From the NCBI GenBank assembly GCA_963383645.1, contig OY726572.1, forward strand, positions 27,162,792 through 27,226,791: 64,000 nucleotides of DNA. The letters are read 5' to 3'. The translations under genes were made by a program, and so were the position numbers. Numbering within the stretch: the first letter of the stretch is position 1; the number at the start of each line of letters is the position of its first letter. This DNA is from Muscardinus avellanarius. Its lineage: Eukaryota; Chordata; Mammalia; Rodentia; Gliridae. Positions 46,757 through 59,350 of the stretch are shown here, in pieces. The notes beneath the pieces were generated by a model. It was given only the letters and a program-made list of their open reading frames with translations. It was not told where the DNA came from and did not search any database.

Positions 46757-46830
46757 AAATTTTATTGGCGCATCGTAATTGTGCACCATAGTGAGAGTCA
46801 AAGGGGTACATTCACACACAATATGACCTG
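46757..46830 (-). mobile_element. L1 3' end fragment, antisense
   Basis: TTTTATTGGCGCATCGTAAT is a diverged reverse L1 tail. Confidence 0.6.
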
Positions 46831-46966
46831 GTGTGTTCTCTACCTTTCCCATCCTCCTCCCCATACCTGGTAGTGAGATGCATAGGACACATTCGTGTTT
46901 GCTTGCACAGAACACTATTCGGTCTATAGAAGTAAAAATGTGCAAATATTGGAAATTACTTCCTAT

Positions 46967-46969
<3 letters not shown>

Positions 46970-47012
<43 letters not shown>

Positions 47013-47054
47013 CACGAGAGAGAGAACACGAGAGAGAGAGAAAGAGAGAGAGGG
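46970..47054. repeat. (GA)n tract
   Basis: (GA)n with AACACGAG interruptions, a purine-only strand that makes spurious open frames. Confidence 0.93.
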
Positions 47055-48137
47055 TGGGATGTTTTCAAATGCTTGAGTTTTGTACATTCCTCTGTTGGTA
47101 TGGCCAATTAACCTTTAGCGAATTTTGTTCATGCTGGGCATATCAGATGCTTTCGTTTTTGTCAACTCCACTGACAGTTGGTCAGTAACACCAAACCCTG
47201 GCTTATATTGGTCTCCGGAGGATGTTTGCGAAGCAGCGTTACAGTTTTTGGCAAGGATTCTAGAGTGAAGTATCACAGAAAATTCTCTTTTATGCTGCCT
47301 GGGAAGGCACTGCTAACTACACTACAGAGGAGCTTGACTCACCAAATGAAATGATTTCATTCAGCGTGATCTATTAAAATGACTATTGGGACAAGGGTTT
47401 CATTTCACCCCCTTTGTGATATTACTGGTCAGTAGAATGGAATAGAGCTTTCTCACATTACATGTGTACCCTGAGTTTCCCTGGGGCCTGGAAGCTTTTT
47501 GATTCTGTTATCCCTAACAAAGGTTTCAAAAGGAACCCATTCAGCGTCTAATTACTCGTGCATTTCACATTGTTCTTACAGTCTAGCCTCGTCTCCGTTT
47601 ACAGAGCACATTTAGAATTAAAGTGATTAATAACTAGAATTATATTGTTTCCTTCAGAAAAGTGAACGAGTGTCCTAATGTGTGCTCAAGAACAAAGAAC
47701 CAACTGTGCACAGGTTCATTTGAGGAGCTTTTAAGTAATTGCCCTCAAAGTTTCTTTTTCTTCCTCTCTAGTTGGGGCAGCAATTATCTTTTGAAAGGAA
47801 TGATTTATTACATATACACACATGAGCTCTAAAACCTGCCTCTTTACCCTCAACATTATGGAATTGTTGTAATTTGTTTCATTTATCATAACAAACAATA
47901 GAGTTCTATTTCCTGGTGGATTTGAAGTGGCATTTGTCATTTGATTACTTTGCTAACGGTTTGACTTCGAATTGGAATTAAATAAAATAATACCCTATGG
48001 ACCTGGTAGTAAGAATGTCTCCTTTCCTGCTGCTTTATGCTAAAGCTCAGTCCTTCCCTGCAATAGAGTACCTCTGCCATGAGCTAAGTGTGTTCTTAAA
48101 AAGCCAGGTTAAGTCTAGGTTTTAAAAATAGAATTTT

Positions 48138-48297
48138 TTGCCAGGTCCTGTGGCGCATGTCTGGGACTGAGAAAGGAGGATCCTAGGTTTGGGGCCCGCC
48201 TCAGCAACTTAGTGAGACCCTGTCACAAAATAAATTAAAATAGGGCTGGAGGTATAGCTCAAAGCTAGACCAGCTCCTGGGTTCAATTCCCAATAAC

Positions 48298-48347
<50 letters not shown>

Positions 48348-48348
48348 G
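48138..48348 (+). mobile_element. B1-ID SINE, sense, with (CA)n tail
   Basis: Shortened 7SL-like half, ID half GGGCTGGAGGTATAGCTC, then a (CA)n tract at 48300-48346. Confidence 0.88.
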
Positions 48349-48736
48349 CACACATACACATAGAGAATTTGTTTCTGAATGGACATAGTGATCAGTATAT
48401 TTAGTGAACTATTTTAGTCAAAGCATATATCTCTCAGCATAGTAAAATCAGTTTTCCTGTTGTATAAAGTTGACAGATACAAAGTCAACTTAGTATTTTC
48501 TACATCTCAGCCTTTGCTAAGGGGCTAAGAACAATGTCAAAAAGATGACCGGGAGATGTCTACACTTTTGTAATCTAGCTTCATACACACTTGTTTTTCA
48601 CAGATGATTTTGAAAACTTTTTTAGTGATTCCGTATTCTACTAACTGATTGGGCTGTCAGAGCTATAGACCTAATATATGATGAACATATGAGTGTTTCT
48701 ACTCTTAGAGTTTAGTGTAATTAAAGCAGTTTGAGG

Positions 48737-48934
48737 AGCTAGAGATGGTGGCACATGCTTGTAATCCCAGTATTTGAGAGTTGGAGACAGGAGGATTGCA
48801 GGTTTGAGGCCAACCTCAGGAACTTAGCAAGATCGTGTTTCAAAATAAAAAATAGAAAAAGCTAGAGGTGTAGCTCATAGGTAGAATGCCCTGGGTTTGA
48901 TCTCCAGTACCAGAAAATGAAATGAAATGAAGAC
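48737..48934 (+). mobile_element. B1-ID SINE, sense
   Basis: AGCTAGAGATGGTGGCACAT to TTGATCTCCAGTACC, then a short (GAAAT)n tail. Confidence 0.88.
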
Positions 48935-49269
48935 CACCCACCCCTAAACATTTTGAATTGGCAGGATGGAATTTACTTTTTCAAGTAACTGAATTTTAGC
49001 TGACTCTAAATGAGCCTTTTAAAGGAAATATGAAAAATTTGTCCACCCCTCTTTCTTTTGACATCATGTTATTATACTGGGTGTTTTGCTTTAATAAAAT
49101 TAATAATTTGATAAATCAGGGCATAATAATAAAAGCTTCACTTAAAGGTTTGTTTTAGGGAGAAAATTTCACAAAGTACATCTGAAATTAAATTTTACTC
49201 GGACAAAAGAAAAGATGGTACACATTTTATCAGGGGCATATCCCTGTTGTAAAATGAGATTCACTAGTC

Positions 49270-49460
49270 CTTTTTTGGGGAGTGGGATGCTGTGGATTGA
49301 ACCTAAGGGCATTCTACCTCTAAGTTAAAACTCCCAACCTTTTTAATTTTTTGTTTGGAAACAGGGTCTTGCTAAGTTGCTGAGGCTATCCTGGAACCCG
49401 TGATCCTCCTGTCTCAGCTTCCAAAATACCAGGATACAGGTGTGTGCCACCAGTGCCTGG
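49270..49460 (-). mobile_element. B1-ID SINE, antisense (cluster member)
   Basis: Both reverse halves are present, diverged, ending GTGTGTGCCACCAGTGCCTGG. Confidence 0.83.
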
Positions 49461-49462
49461 AT

Positions 49463-49582
49463 TGTATTTTCTGTTCCAAAACAAGGTCTCATTGAGTTGC
49501 CAAAACTGGCCTCTCGTCTGTGATCCTCCTGTCTCAGCCTCCCAAGTACTGAGATTACTGGTGTGAACCAGCATCAAGCTAT
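49463..49582 (-). mobile_element. B1-like half SINE, antisense (cluster member)
   Basis: Only the reverse 7SL-like half is present (CAAAACAAGGTCTCATTGAG, then CCTCCCAAGTACTGAGATTA). Confidence 0.78.
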
Positions 49583-49639
49583 AGGCCATACTCTTCTCCA
49601 GCGTCAAAGCACTTGTTGGTCTTTGTTTTCTTTTTTTCT

Positions 49640-49818
49640 TTTGTGGTACTGAGTTTTGAACCCATGAGTCATTCTATCTCTGAGGTATACTCCCAGCCCT
49701 ATGTTATTTTTTATTTTGAAACAGGATCTCATGACTTTGTTAAGGGCCTCTCTAAGTTTCTGAGGCTGACCTTGAACCGGTGATCCTCCTGCATCAGCCT
49801 CCCAAATACTCAGTGTGC
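49640..49818 (-). mobile_element. B1-ID SINE, antisense (cluster member)
   Basis: GTGGTACTGAGTTTTGAACC to CCTCCCAAATACTCAGTGTG. The far 5' end of the SINE is missing. Confidence 0.82.
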
Positions 49819-50271
49819 CCCCTCGACTGACTGGTGTGGATCAATATTCCACATAAGTAAGCAGAGCATAATAGGACTTCGCGGTTAGGAAGAGCTTGCC
49901 TGGACTTGCATGCGGGTCTTCTGAATGATTATAAAGAATATCCAGTGTGAAGTGCTTCACGGTGAGCAGGTAGGAAGGCTGGCCTTTGAGCACTCTGAGA
50001 AAGATGGTTCAATGAGGAACGCGCACAGGTGACACCCTCAGGGTCTGCCAGGCTGGAGAAGAGTGTGACCTGCGGCAAAATGCCGGACTGACACAGGAAA
50101 GTAGGGGAAGTAATTCAGGAATTTAAGGCCAGGCTCCTATTCAGCTGCATGCCCCATTTGCACTGATTATTTCCACCTCATTATGGGCTTTGTGATACAT
50201 GCTTGGAAAACAGTTACTGGATTTATACTGATTTTAACTTGGTGTTAGAGAAAAAATATTCATGAGTTTTG

Positions 50272-50472
50272 TTTTGTACTGGGGATAGAACCCAGATGCT
50301 TTCTACCTCTGGGCTATACTCCCAGACCTCTTTTATACTTTATTTGGAAATAGGATCTCACTAACCTGTTGAGAGCCTCACTAAGTAGCTAAGGCTGGCT
50401 TCGAACCTGCGCAATCCTCCTGTCTCAGCCTCCCAAGTACTGGGATTATAAGCATGCACAACCATACCTGGC
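50272..50472 (-). mobile_element. Variant B1-ID SINE, antisense (cluster member)
   Basis: GTACTGGGGATAGAACCCAG, then TACTCCCAGACCTC, and a reverse 7SL-like half ending ACCATACCTGGCC. Confidence 0.88.
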
Positions 50473-50657
50473 CTATTCATGATTTTTTAAGAGTGGTAAG
50501 ATAGTATGTGCACTTAGGAGCACGCATGCTAAAATTGACATGACATGAAAATCTTTGTGAAAAAGTATTTCATAAAATTATCCTCATCTGGAGGATATTT
50601 CTGTTCAAATCATTGTTGATTGCTTTCTTAGCAAACAAGAATTATAATTAGTTTGGC

Positions 50658-50722
50658 TGCTGAACTCAGGGCCTCTGGTATACTAGGCACACGCTGTACC
50701 ACTGAGCCACACCCACAGCCAC
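50658..50722 (-). mobile_element. ID SINE, antisense (cluster member)
   Basis: CTCAGGGCCTCTGGTATACT, then ACTGAGCCACACCCACAGCC, is the reverse tRNA-like core. Confidence 0.8.
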
Positions 50723-50877
50723 ACAAGGACTAGAATTTTTAACAAGTTTTATACTCTCACTTTGAATTGGAAATTTATCTTCATCCTCCTGTGTAGAAAT
50801 CTTATGGAAACTTATCCTGATCATCCTGTCTCCAGTCTCCTGAAACTTCTCCAAGCTTCCCTAGTCTAGAGTCAGAT

Positions 50878-51096
50878 TTTTTTTTTTTTTTTTTTTTGGT
50901 ACTGGGGGTGGAAACCAGAGGCTTTCTACCTTTGTGCTATACTCCCAGACCTATTTTATACTTTATTTGGAAACAGGGTCTCACTACGTTGCTGAGATCC
51001 TCACTAAGAGGCTGAGGCTGCCTTCGAACCTGTGCGATCCTCCTGTCTTAGCCTCCCAAGCGCAGGGATTACAAGCGTTCACCACCACGCCCGGCT
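50878..51096 (-). mobile_element. Variant B1-ID SINE, antisense (cluster member)
   Basis: Poly(T), then GGTACTGGGGGTGGAAACC, to CACCACGCCCGGC. Flanks AGTCAGATTTT repeat on both sides. Confidence 0.92.
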
Positions 51097-51482
51097 TTAC
51101 AGTCAGATTTTAATGTTAGCTCCTCATTCATGGAACTTTTCTATATTTCTTATCATTTGCATAAGACTAATGATGATTTTTCCTTTTCTAATATCAGTAA
51201 ATTAGCTTTTTGCTCATCATAATGTTCTTTTTTTTTTAACCCGTGTACTTGCATTTTCGCTAGTTTTTACTGAATGCCAATTTAGTGGTGATTTGGGCAC
51301 AACCTTGTATGTTAAGTAGTGCTTTTGTTTGTTTTTTAATTGACAATGAAATTGAGTCCGAGGGCTCAAAGAACCGAAGAACTGGAGCGTGTGGGGTCTT
51401 CCTCTAAAGACCAGCTATAATCTGCTCTAACATTTGCATAACAGTTTATAGTCTGCAAAAATACTTTTAACATTCATCTTTT

Positions 51483-51661
51483 GTTTTGTTTTATGCTACT
51501 GGGGATTGAACCCAGGGGCCTTCTACCTTTGAGCTACAAAACAGGGTCTTACTAAGTTGCAGAAGGCTTCACCAAGTTGCTGAGACTGGCCGTGCACCTA
51601 TGATGCTCCTGTCTCACCCTCCCAAGTACGAGGAATACAGGTGTACACCACCCTGCCCAGC
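51483..51661 (-). mobile_element. Internally deleted B1-ID SINE, antisense (cluster member)
   Basis: TGCTACTGGGGATTGAACCC is followed almost directly by ACAAAACAGGGTCTTACTAA, so the A-rich linker is lost. Flanks share CATCTTTT. Confidence 0.85.
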
Positions 51662-51678
51662 CATGCACTCATCTTTTT

Positions 51679-51881
51679 TTTTTTTTTTTTGGTGGTACTG
51701 GAGTTCCTGGAAGTCCTTCTACCTCTGGGCTGCACTCCCAGACCTATTTTTACATTTTTTAAAATTTGGAAACAGGGTCTCCTAAACCAGCGCGTGCGGC
51801 TGGCTTCGAACCTGCGCGATCCTCCTGTTGCTGCCTCCCAAGCACGGGGATTACAAGCGTGTGCCACCACGCCTGGCTACC
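51679..51881 (-). mobile_element. Variant B1-ID SINE, antisense (cluster member)
   Basis: Poly(T), then GGTGGTACTGGAGTTCCTGG, to CACCACGCCTGGC. Target-site duplication CATGCACTCATCTTT / CATGCATTCATCTTT. Confidence 0.93.
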
Positions 51882-53045
51882 ATGCATTCATCTTTATCTC
51901 ATTAATTCCTCACAACTCCATCTACTTTGTACAGGTGGGAAACCTTGCTCACCTAATGCCAACACTAGGAGTGATAGTGGGTGCTATCTCATACTTTTGC
52001 TATTCAGATTTAACTTTTAGCCTATTTCAGTAGTTTGCTTTGGAGTCATAGTATTCTCCAAACTTCCTTGTTAATGTACAAAGCAAATTTGATCAAGTAT
52101 ATGTGAATTTTGCTTGAGGATAAAGGAATTGAAAATCTCTATTAGTATTACCGCGAGATTATTTTACATTTGAACTTAAGAGCCATGTCACCAAAATATT
52201 GGTGAAATAAATATAATTCTGGTGTTTATATTCAAAATATAATAATAATATTTAAAAATAATTTTTATGAAATTGTAACAGGACGCAAATTACAGGGGTA
52301 AAATTTAGGTAGAAACAGTTCAGTGAATTATCACAAAGTGAACATAATTGGGTAGTTTTCTCCCAGGTCAAGAAATAGAATATTACCTGTACCCGAGAAT
52401 TCTCCTTTTTTGTCCTTCTTAGTTTTTACTTTCTCATTTTTTTCCAAAAGTAATCAATACCCTGACTCTTACTACCATGGATCAGTTTTGCCTTTTTACG
52501 ATTTTCAAAGCCAGTACGTGCTTGAGTCTGGGATTTTTCACCCAACAGTATGTGGCCAACATAGTGTTGATCTTCAGAATTCAGACAAGCGAAGTGTTTA
52601 CCTCCACTGACATTTTTATTCAAAAGCTTTTCAATGCTTTTTCCCCTTCCTGATTTCTCTGATTATGTAACATTGCTCTGCAGTTACGGTATTGTCTCTA
52701 AAGTCTCCTTTGGCTCCATTATCATAAGTGGATTCTTCTGTTTATTTCTAGGAGAAAATAGAGAATATAATATGAAAGTAATGTGGGTATAAAGGTGAAA
52801 CTTAAGAGTCCAGAGTTCTTGCTATGTATTTGAAATATAATAGTAGAGTATGTATAGACACCCAGACTTGATCATTAAGAACTTTAAAACTTTAGTATAC
52901 TTTTTGTTTTACTTACCAGAGGTTCATCATAATGTTATGCTGTGTACTGAGTGATTTAATCAGAAAAAATATGGAGTATTTAATATGATTCCAAATCATG
53001 GTTTGTGATAATCAATGGCTCAGGGGAATTGATTTTTACTTTTTG

Positions 53046-53335
53046 AGGTACCGGAGATGGAACCCAGGAACATTCTACCTCCAAGCTATACCCCCAGCCC
53101 TATTTTTTTATTCTTTTTTATTTTTATTTTTATTATTTTTTATTATTTTATTTATTTTATTTTATTATTTTTCATTATTTTTTATTTTTATATTTATTTA
53201 TTCTTTATTTTGAAGCAGTGTCTCACTGAGTTGCAAAGGGCCTCACTAAGTATCCAAGACTGTTGGCGAACCACGATCCTCCTGTCTCAGCCTCCCAAAT
53301 GCTGGGATTATAAGCGTGCGCCCCCATGCCTGACT
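53046..53335 (-). mobile_element. B1-ID SINE, antisense, with expanded A-rich linker
   Basis: The ID half (GGAGATGGAACCCAGGAACA) and the 7SL-like half are separated by about 100 nt of (TTTTA)n-type sequence (53103-53205) instead of the usual 20-30. Confidence 0.88.
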
Positions 53336-55040
53336 TGGAGAAATGATTTGAAGATGTTATTTACTGTCTTGGGCATCCTCTTAGAACTACTCACGTAGTT
53401 TCTAGTTTAGTATTTTCAGAAATAATTTTCCATTTCATGTGGACCTGGGCACTTAAGCATTTAACAGATTATTTTGGAAATCTATTCCTATGCATTTTAG
53501 AATCATATTTCTGGTACATCCTGCTGTGCTTGTATCACTGGGATCTGATTCAAAAAGGAAATGTCTGTTTATTTTATTCACATTTCCACAGAAAAGACAG
53601 TGGTGAAATGAGTCATTAGCACATTCTATTTTCCCAAAGCTCTTTGACCTTAATCTCTGGGGCCCTGACATCGATGGGAAGATGCTTGTCATGTATGAGT
53701 GACGAGGCGAGCCCATGATGGATTTGTGTTACTCTGAATAAACTTTAAACTTTTAATGTGTCAGTACACTGCAGTCAGAAGTCCGGGACCCACAGATCAA
53801 GTGTGTGCTGTTAGCATCTTCCACGTGTGCCACATATGTATCAAGAAATAAACTCAAGCTGTTCTTTGGGCTCTGATAACTCTGTTTATCATGTTCCCCT
53901 GAAGACACAAGAACTGGAAGGAGAGGGAGCTGCTCCCTGGGTTTTGACTCCTTTCAGTGATCTGTTTGAATTAATTCGTCCTGTGGTGGCTTGTCAACCT
54001 CCAGTGGTGGGGGCGGGGGTTGCAGGTGGGAGGGGAGGCTTTGGCAGCAGCAAGGCCTAAATGGAAGCCCATGGAACAACATCTTGGTAACCCACACAGT
54101 GGTTTCCAGGGCCAGCCCCAGAGAGCCACATTTCATAATACCTACTCCGCGGACCACCACTTCAGAGGGATGTTACTGGATTGTGTGTGGAAAAGGGCTG
54201 CACAGCCAAATGGGTAGAGAACATCAAATTAAACAAAGAACAACAGGGGTCCTTGCCAAAGGACTTCTCAGGACGCCAGTGCACTATGTGTATAGAATAT
54301 GCAGTTTCCCCAGACAGTATTTGGCCACCGAGCCCCTCCTTGAGCAGAGGCCTCACAAAGCTGTGTTTTGTATAAAACCCCTCGGGTGAAATGCCTCTGT
54401 AGCATCAGTTTTAAAATATTGTTTTGCTCACTTATCTCCTAAAATAATTTTGAGAAGCACATATGTTTATGCCAATATCAGCATTTTAAAAAATAAATCA
54501 AATGGATGCAATAGATTTATTTCTGGCATATTTACATTAGATATGGGTTTTAAACATATTTTCATCAAAACCTTGGAGCTGCAGCATTGACACGTTCAAT
54601 TCATGAACAGCGTCTGTTGTCTAAGCCAAATGACCAAGCCAGGGCTCCCCATGAAACTGGTCAGGTTTTCACCCCCCGTGGCTTCTCTCTCAGGAGGGGC
54701 ATATTTGCAAACTGTCCATTCATTTGGCATCTAGGGAATTTTTCATTGTTGGGGGGCACTGTACAGAAGGCCTAGAAAGATTCTCGATGGGCAAGAAGTT
54801 TCCTTGACATGGTAAATAGAAGGTGCAGCGGAAAGGGAATAGGGAAAAGGAAGATGTGTAGGTGTGTTCTGAAAAAATCCCTTCAAAAGGAAACATTTGA
54901 AGGCTGAAGATCCAGAAATGAATTCCCTTGAAAGTATTGGAGCCTGCGCATACACTGTGGAATATCTTCCACAGTGCCCTAAGGGTGTGAGTGCCCAATG
55001 GAAACCTGTGTCTATGAAAGTTTAAGAAATAACTGTCATC

Positions 55041-55255
55041 CTGCTGGGCGTGGTGGCGCACGCTTGTAATCCCCATGCTTGGGAGGAGGAGACAGGAGGA
55101 GGATCGCACAGGTTCGAAGCCAGCCACACTGGCTTAAGAGACCCTGTTTAAAAACAAAAAACAAAAAACAAAAAAACAACAAAGTATAAAATAGGTCTGG
55201 GAGTGTAGCCTGGAGGTAGAAGGGTTTCCAGGAACCCCAGTACCACCAAAAAAAA
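55041..55255 (+). mobile_element. Variant B1-ID SINE, sense
   Basis: GCTGGGCGTGGTGGCGCACG to TCCAGGAACCCCAGTACCAC plus A-run. Flanks AATAACTGTCATCCT / AATACTGTCGTCCT are a diverged target-site duplication. Confidence 0.93.
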
Positions 55256-55814
55256 AAAAAAATACTGTCGTCCTCTTAGAGAGGGGTCTCCTTCCCTACC
55301 TAAAGTAAGCAATACTTTGTTCATAGCCAACTGGTCTGGCTGGCTGAGGAAAGTATTTATATCAAGAGATATTTTTCTGCTTTCAAATGGAAGCCATACT
55401 ACTAATAGAATTCTGTAGTGGGATTTCTGTCCATCAGTAAAAGCTGAACACATACTATTGAGTCTCCAGAAATCCTTATATTTTTACATAGTAAAAGGTC
55501 TTCATGTATGGTATTCACCTTGTACCTAATTTGTTAGTTACTAGACATGCCTCATATCCTGTATAAACTTGCGTCACTGGAAAGGCAGTAAATTATTACT
55601 CACTTTGTTAAACATGCATACTTTCTTGCAGGAGAATAGATTTATAAAAGTATATTTATTTCCCATATGGGCACTTATGCTGTTCATAATATATCATGCA
55701 TTGCATGTCATATTTTATTTATTCTTTGGCATTTTCTCCCCTGGCAACTGGCAGATTGTTTTGAAGCCAAAGAATATTTAAGCTACAAGTAAGCCTGGGG
55801 ATTATCCACTTTGG

Positions 55815-55925
55815 CTGCTTTGTGTTACAGGAGAGGAAACTGAGGTCCAGGGAAGTTAAGTGAATCACTCTAAGCAACAAATTTTACTCTCTTGGTAAGA
55901 CCAAAACCTAGGTCTTCATGGGATA
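55815..55925 (-). repeat. MIR fossil, antisense
   Basis: ACAGGAGAGGAAACTGAGGT, then AGGGAAGTTAAGTGAATCAC, is a clear reverse MIR core. Confidence 0.78.
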
Positions 55926-56239
55926 TTTCTCCAGTTGGATTAACTACCTTTTAATCCTTTTTAAAAAATATATAGGGCAAAATTATCTCTCAAAAATGGT
56001 AATAACTACTCTTGTATTGCTCACCAACAAGAATTGTTATGAAGTTCCAATGAGATAAAGCATCTTATAAAAATATAAAGGCAGAAGAGGAGAAAAAGAG
56101 GGAGGAAGTCTGCATCTCAATTTACTAGATTTTCTTATTCTGTCATTCCCAAGGGCTGATATCCTTAGGCGGTTTTACATGAGATTGTTTAAAGAGCATT
56201 TCTTGTTATGCTTATTTTGAGACTCTTCTGTATTTTTAT

Positions 56240-56568
56240 GGCTGTCTGGTTTATAGAAGATCAGTGGTGAATGATCCAATCATAAAGGTACTAATTTCAT
56301 CAATGGACAAACTCATTGATGGATTAATGGATTTCTTGGGTAGCAAAATAGGCAGGTCAGATGTGACTAGAGGAGACAGGTCACTGGCAATTTGTCCCTT
56401 GTCCCCTCCTCTGCTTTCTTCTCTCTTCTCACCACCATGCCCGGGGCAAATGTGATCTGGCCTGAAACCTCTGAAATCTCCACAACTATGAGCAAGTGAA
56501 CCTTTCCTGTATGCTGTGCTCATCGGGTATTTTGGGCCATAGCAGTAAGAATGCTGACTGAAACAAGT
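56240..56568 (+). mobile_element. Probable MaLR-type LTR, sense
   Basis: CCTCTGAAATCTCCACAACT, then CATCGGGTATTTTGGGCCAT, then AGCAGTAAGAATGCTGACTG, resembles the 3' half of a MaLR LTR. The 5' half is uncertain. Confidence 0.5.
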
Positions 56569-57527
56569 ACTATGATCTCTTCAAATGCATGTACTAAGAC
56601 CTTTTCAAATATTTATATGTCAGATATATCACATGTTTATATATATGAATGTTGATAGATCATTGTTAATGATAGCCCCAAATGGAAAAAATATAGCACA
56701 GCCATAAAAAAAGATGAACTGTAGGTAGTTGATGAATTTCATAATCATAATAATAAGTAAATGGAGTCAGGCAAAAGGAGATATGATTATATTAAGCCCA
56801 AGAATAGTCAAGACTAATGGATGAGAGGAGTCCAAAGAGCGGTAGGCCATGAGTGTAGAGATATCAACTGGGAAGGAGCAGGAAGGCACTTCTGAGGCGA
56901 TGGAAATGCTCTTATTCATGGTCTTGAGGTCACACTGTATGAACACATAAATGTATGTCCATATATACATACTGTATGTTACACACATATGTATATGTAA
57001 AAATTTATCTAGCTTATACTTAGAGAAAACTTAGAATTTAAATGAATCTCTTATTTGTGGTATTTCAGAAAATATGATAAAAAAAATCAAGTAAAGGCAT
57101 CTGAGGGAAACTGCAGTTTCCCTGGGAGCTGGGAGCATATGTTGGGAAGGCAAATCCATCCTCCTAGGTTTCTGGGACCAGTTTGGAGGGGCTGGTGCCA
57201 GTCGCACACGCCAATTAGAATAGTGGCAGTAGGAACACTTTTATATGATTCACTTTCCTCATATACTTTACCCTTTCTACCTGTCTATACCTCTAGGTTT
57301 TCTTGGACCCTATTGTTTGTTTTTAAGTCTTAATTCCTGTTTTCCATCCCCAGGGTATCTTGGTCAAAGGCTGTGAGCCACGTTGAGGGAATCAAAGGGG
57401 AGGCATTGCAAAAGAGCTTGTGGCAGTGGTTATAAATCAAGCATGTATGAATCGGTGGAGGAAACCATCTACCTAACCTGGCAGCCAGCATTGAGGCTGG
57501 GATGGTGTTGTCATAGAAACCTCCTCA

Positions 57528-57730
57528 CACTGAGCCCAGTGGTGCAAACCTTTAATCCCAGTGACTCTGGAGTCTGGGCAGGAGGATCACAAGTTTGAGG
57601 TTAGCTTGAACAAATTTAGCAAGACTCTGTCTCAGAATCAAGTTGAAGAAAAGGGCTGGGAACATAGCTCAGTAGTATAGAACACATGCATAACGTGCAT
57701 AAGGCCCTGAGTTCAGTCTTCAGTGCTGAA
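57528..57730 (+). mobile_element. B1-ID SINE with complete tRNA-like ID half, sense
   Basis: 7SL-like half, A-rich linker, then GGGCTGGGAACATAGCTCAG, ACACATGCATAACGTGCATA and AGGCCCTGAGTTCAGTCTTC. It retains the tRNA-like middle that most copies lack. Confidence 0.85.
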
Positions 57731-58424
57731 AAAAATAGGCATAAAGAAAGAAGCAAAAGAAACCACCTGACAAAGAAAGATTCTGGGTCCCAAGAGGTGA
57801 TCTTGGAACATGGAGTGGCACAAGTAGTGAACAGGAGTATGGAACATTCAGGGGAAGAGGAGAGCTAAGAATTGTGGGGACAAGAGGGGAAGTAGAAGAG
57901 TAGAGGTTTTGCCCAGGCTTTTTTTTTTTTTTTTTTTTTTTTTACCACAACTGGATGGTTATCCAAACTTGAGGTTTTGCTTGGGACAGAGGATAGGAAC
58001 TTCATTTGTACCATGTTAACTCCAGGTGGACTTGGCACTCTTTCTGGGCCTTCATGGTGGTTTTCTTAAGAAGAATGAGTTATGGGGGAATGTTTTCAAT
58101 TACACGTTGCATATACGTGCAGCACAGCACACAGTCTGATAAAGGAGATCAGGTATTGGGCCCAGTGTGATCTAGATGTCCTTGTTTCCAGCTGTATTTG
58201 CATCAGAGAAATTGATACGCATCTACTTACCATTTGAGGTTCATGGGAGATGTCATGCTTTATCACTGAAATTAACTTAAAAGCTGCAGGGTTTGGATAA
58301 AATATGTATGTATGAATAGCCATGCCTTCTTCTTAGAATTTGAAATATGTTTAAATGATGTTAACATTTGCTTGGATAATGATTTGTTGAGGGCTGCATT
58401 TGCTTTTAAAAATATTTAAAATAT

Positions 58425-58985
58425 GTATTTTATTGGTGCATTGTAAGTAAATATCATAATGAGGCTCAGAGTGACAAAAACATGTATGTATACAACACTG
58501 GGTGGGTTTCCCTCCAAGTCCCACCCCACTCCCTTCCCCTCCCGGTATATAATATTGACATTGGTATTGATAACCTCATATAGGAACACAGCATCATTTG
58601 AACTGTCTCCTCCATCAGGTTTCCCCTTTCACCTCCCCAGCTTCCTCCCCAAATCTCCTTCCACCATTCCACTAGTATCCCCCTCATTATCTGAAGTCCC
58701 ATTTCCTTCCCCCTTCTCTCCAACTTCCATTTAATGAATGGACGCATATGATTCTTCACTTTCTGAGACTGGCTCATCACACTTAGCGTAATATCCTCAA
58801 GTTCTGTCTGTTTCCTCACGCATGACATAATTTTTTCTTTAGGGTGGAGTAAATGCCCATTGTGTGTATAGACCATAGTTTTGTAATCCATTCTTTGGTT
58901 GAGGGGCATCTAGGCTGTCAGTTTAATTACATTTGCTTTTGGATGCGATGATTCTGCTAGTATTGTTCTTTTGCTATCCATGTGT
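58425..58985 (-). mobile_element. L1 3' end, antisense, ~560 bp
   Basis: TTTTATTGGTGCATTGTAAG, the CCCACTCCCTTCCCCTCCC region, GACTGGCTCATCACACTTAG and GTAATCCATTCTTTGGTTGA follow L1 3'UTR/ORF2-end order in reverse. Open frames on both strands here are not genes. Confidence 0.78.
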
Positions 58986-59177
58986 CTAATTTTAATTTAG
59001 AAAATTAATACTTTAAGATCCTTAGTAAAAGTGTGTAAAGAAATTGATGGACAGACATTATCTGAAATCTATTAAGTGTTTTGCTTCACAGGCCACATTG
59101 GATAAAATATAGCTACCAGATTTTTATTTTTAACTTATCATATTCATTATAATTTATTTGTATTTCTATTTTTATTT

Positions 59178-59350
59178 TTTTGGTGGTACTGGGGTAGAAC
59201 CCTTCTACCTCCGGGCTACACTCCCAGACCTATTTTATATTTTATTTGGAAACAGGGTCTCTTAAGCCAGCGCGGCTGGCTTCCAACCTGCGCGATCCTC
59301 CTGTCTCCGCCTCCCAAGCGCGGGGATTACAAGCGTGTGCCACCATGCCC
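59178..59350 (-). mobile_element. Variant B1-ID SINE, antisense
   Basis: TTGGTGGTACTGGGGTAGAA, then CACTCCCAGACC, and a reverse 7SL-like half with CAAGCGCGGGGATTACAAGC. Confidence 0.9.

Noticed and set aside
46754..47188. Arg-Glu / Ser-Leu repeat frames
   Set aside because: Translations of the (GA)n microsatellite in both strands.
53991..54389. 132-codon open frame near 54 kb
   Set aside because: Overlapped by other frames on both strands, with no domain, exon signals or conservation evidence visible.
58466..58909. 147-codon minus-strand and 91-codon plus-strand open frames
   Set aside because: Both lie in an L1 3'UTR/ORF2-end fragment.
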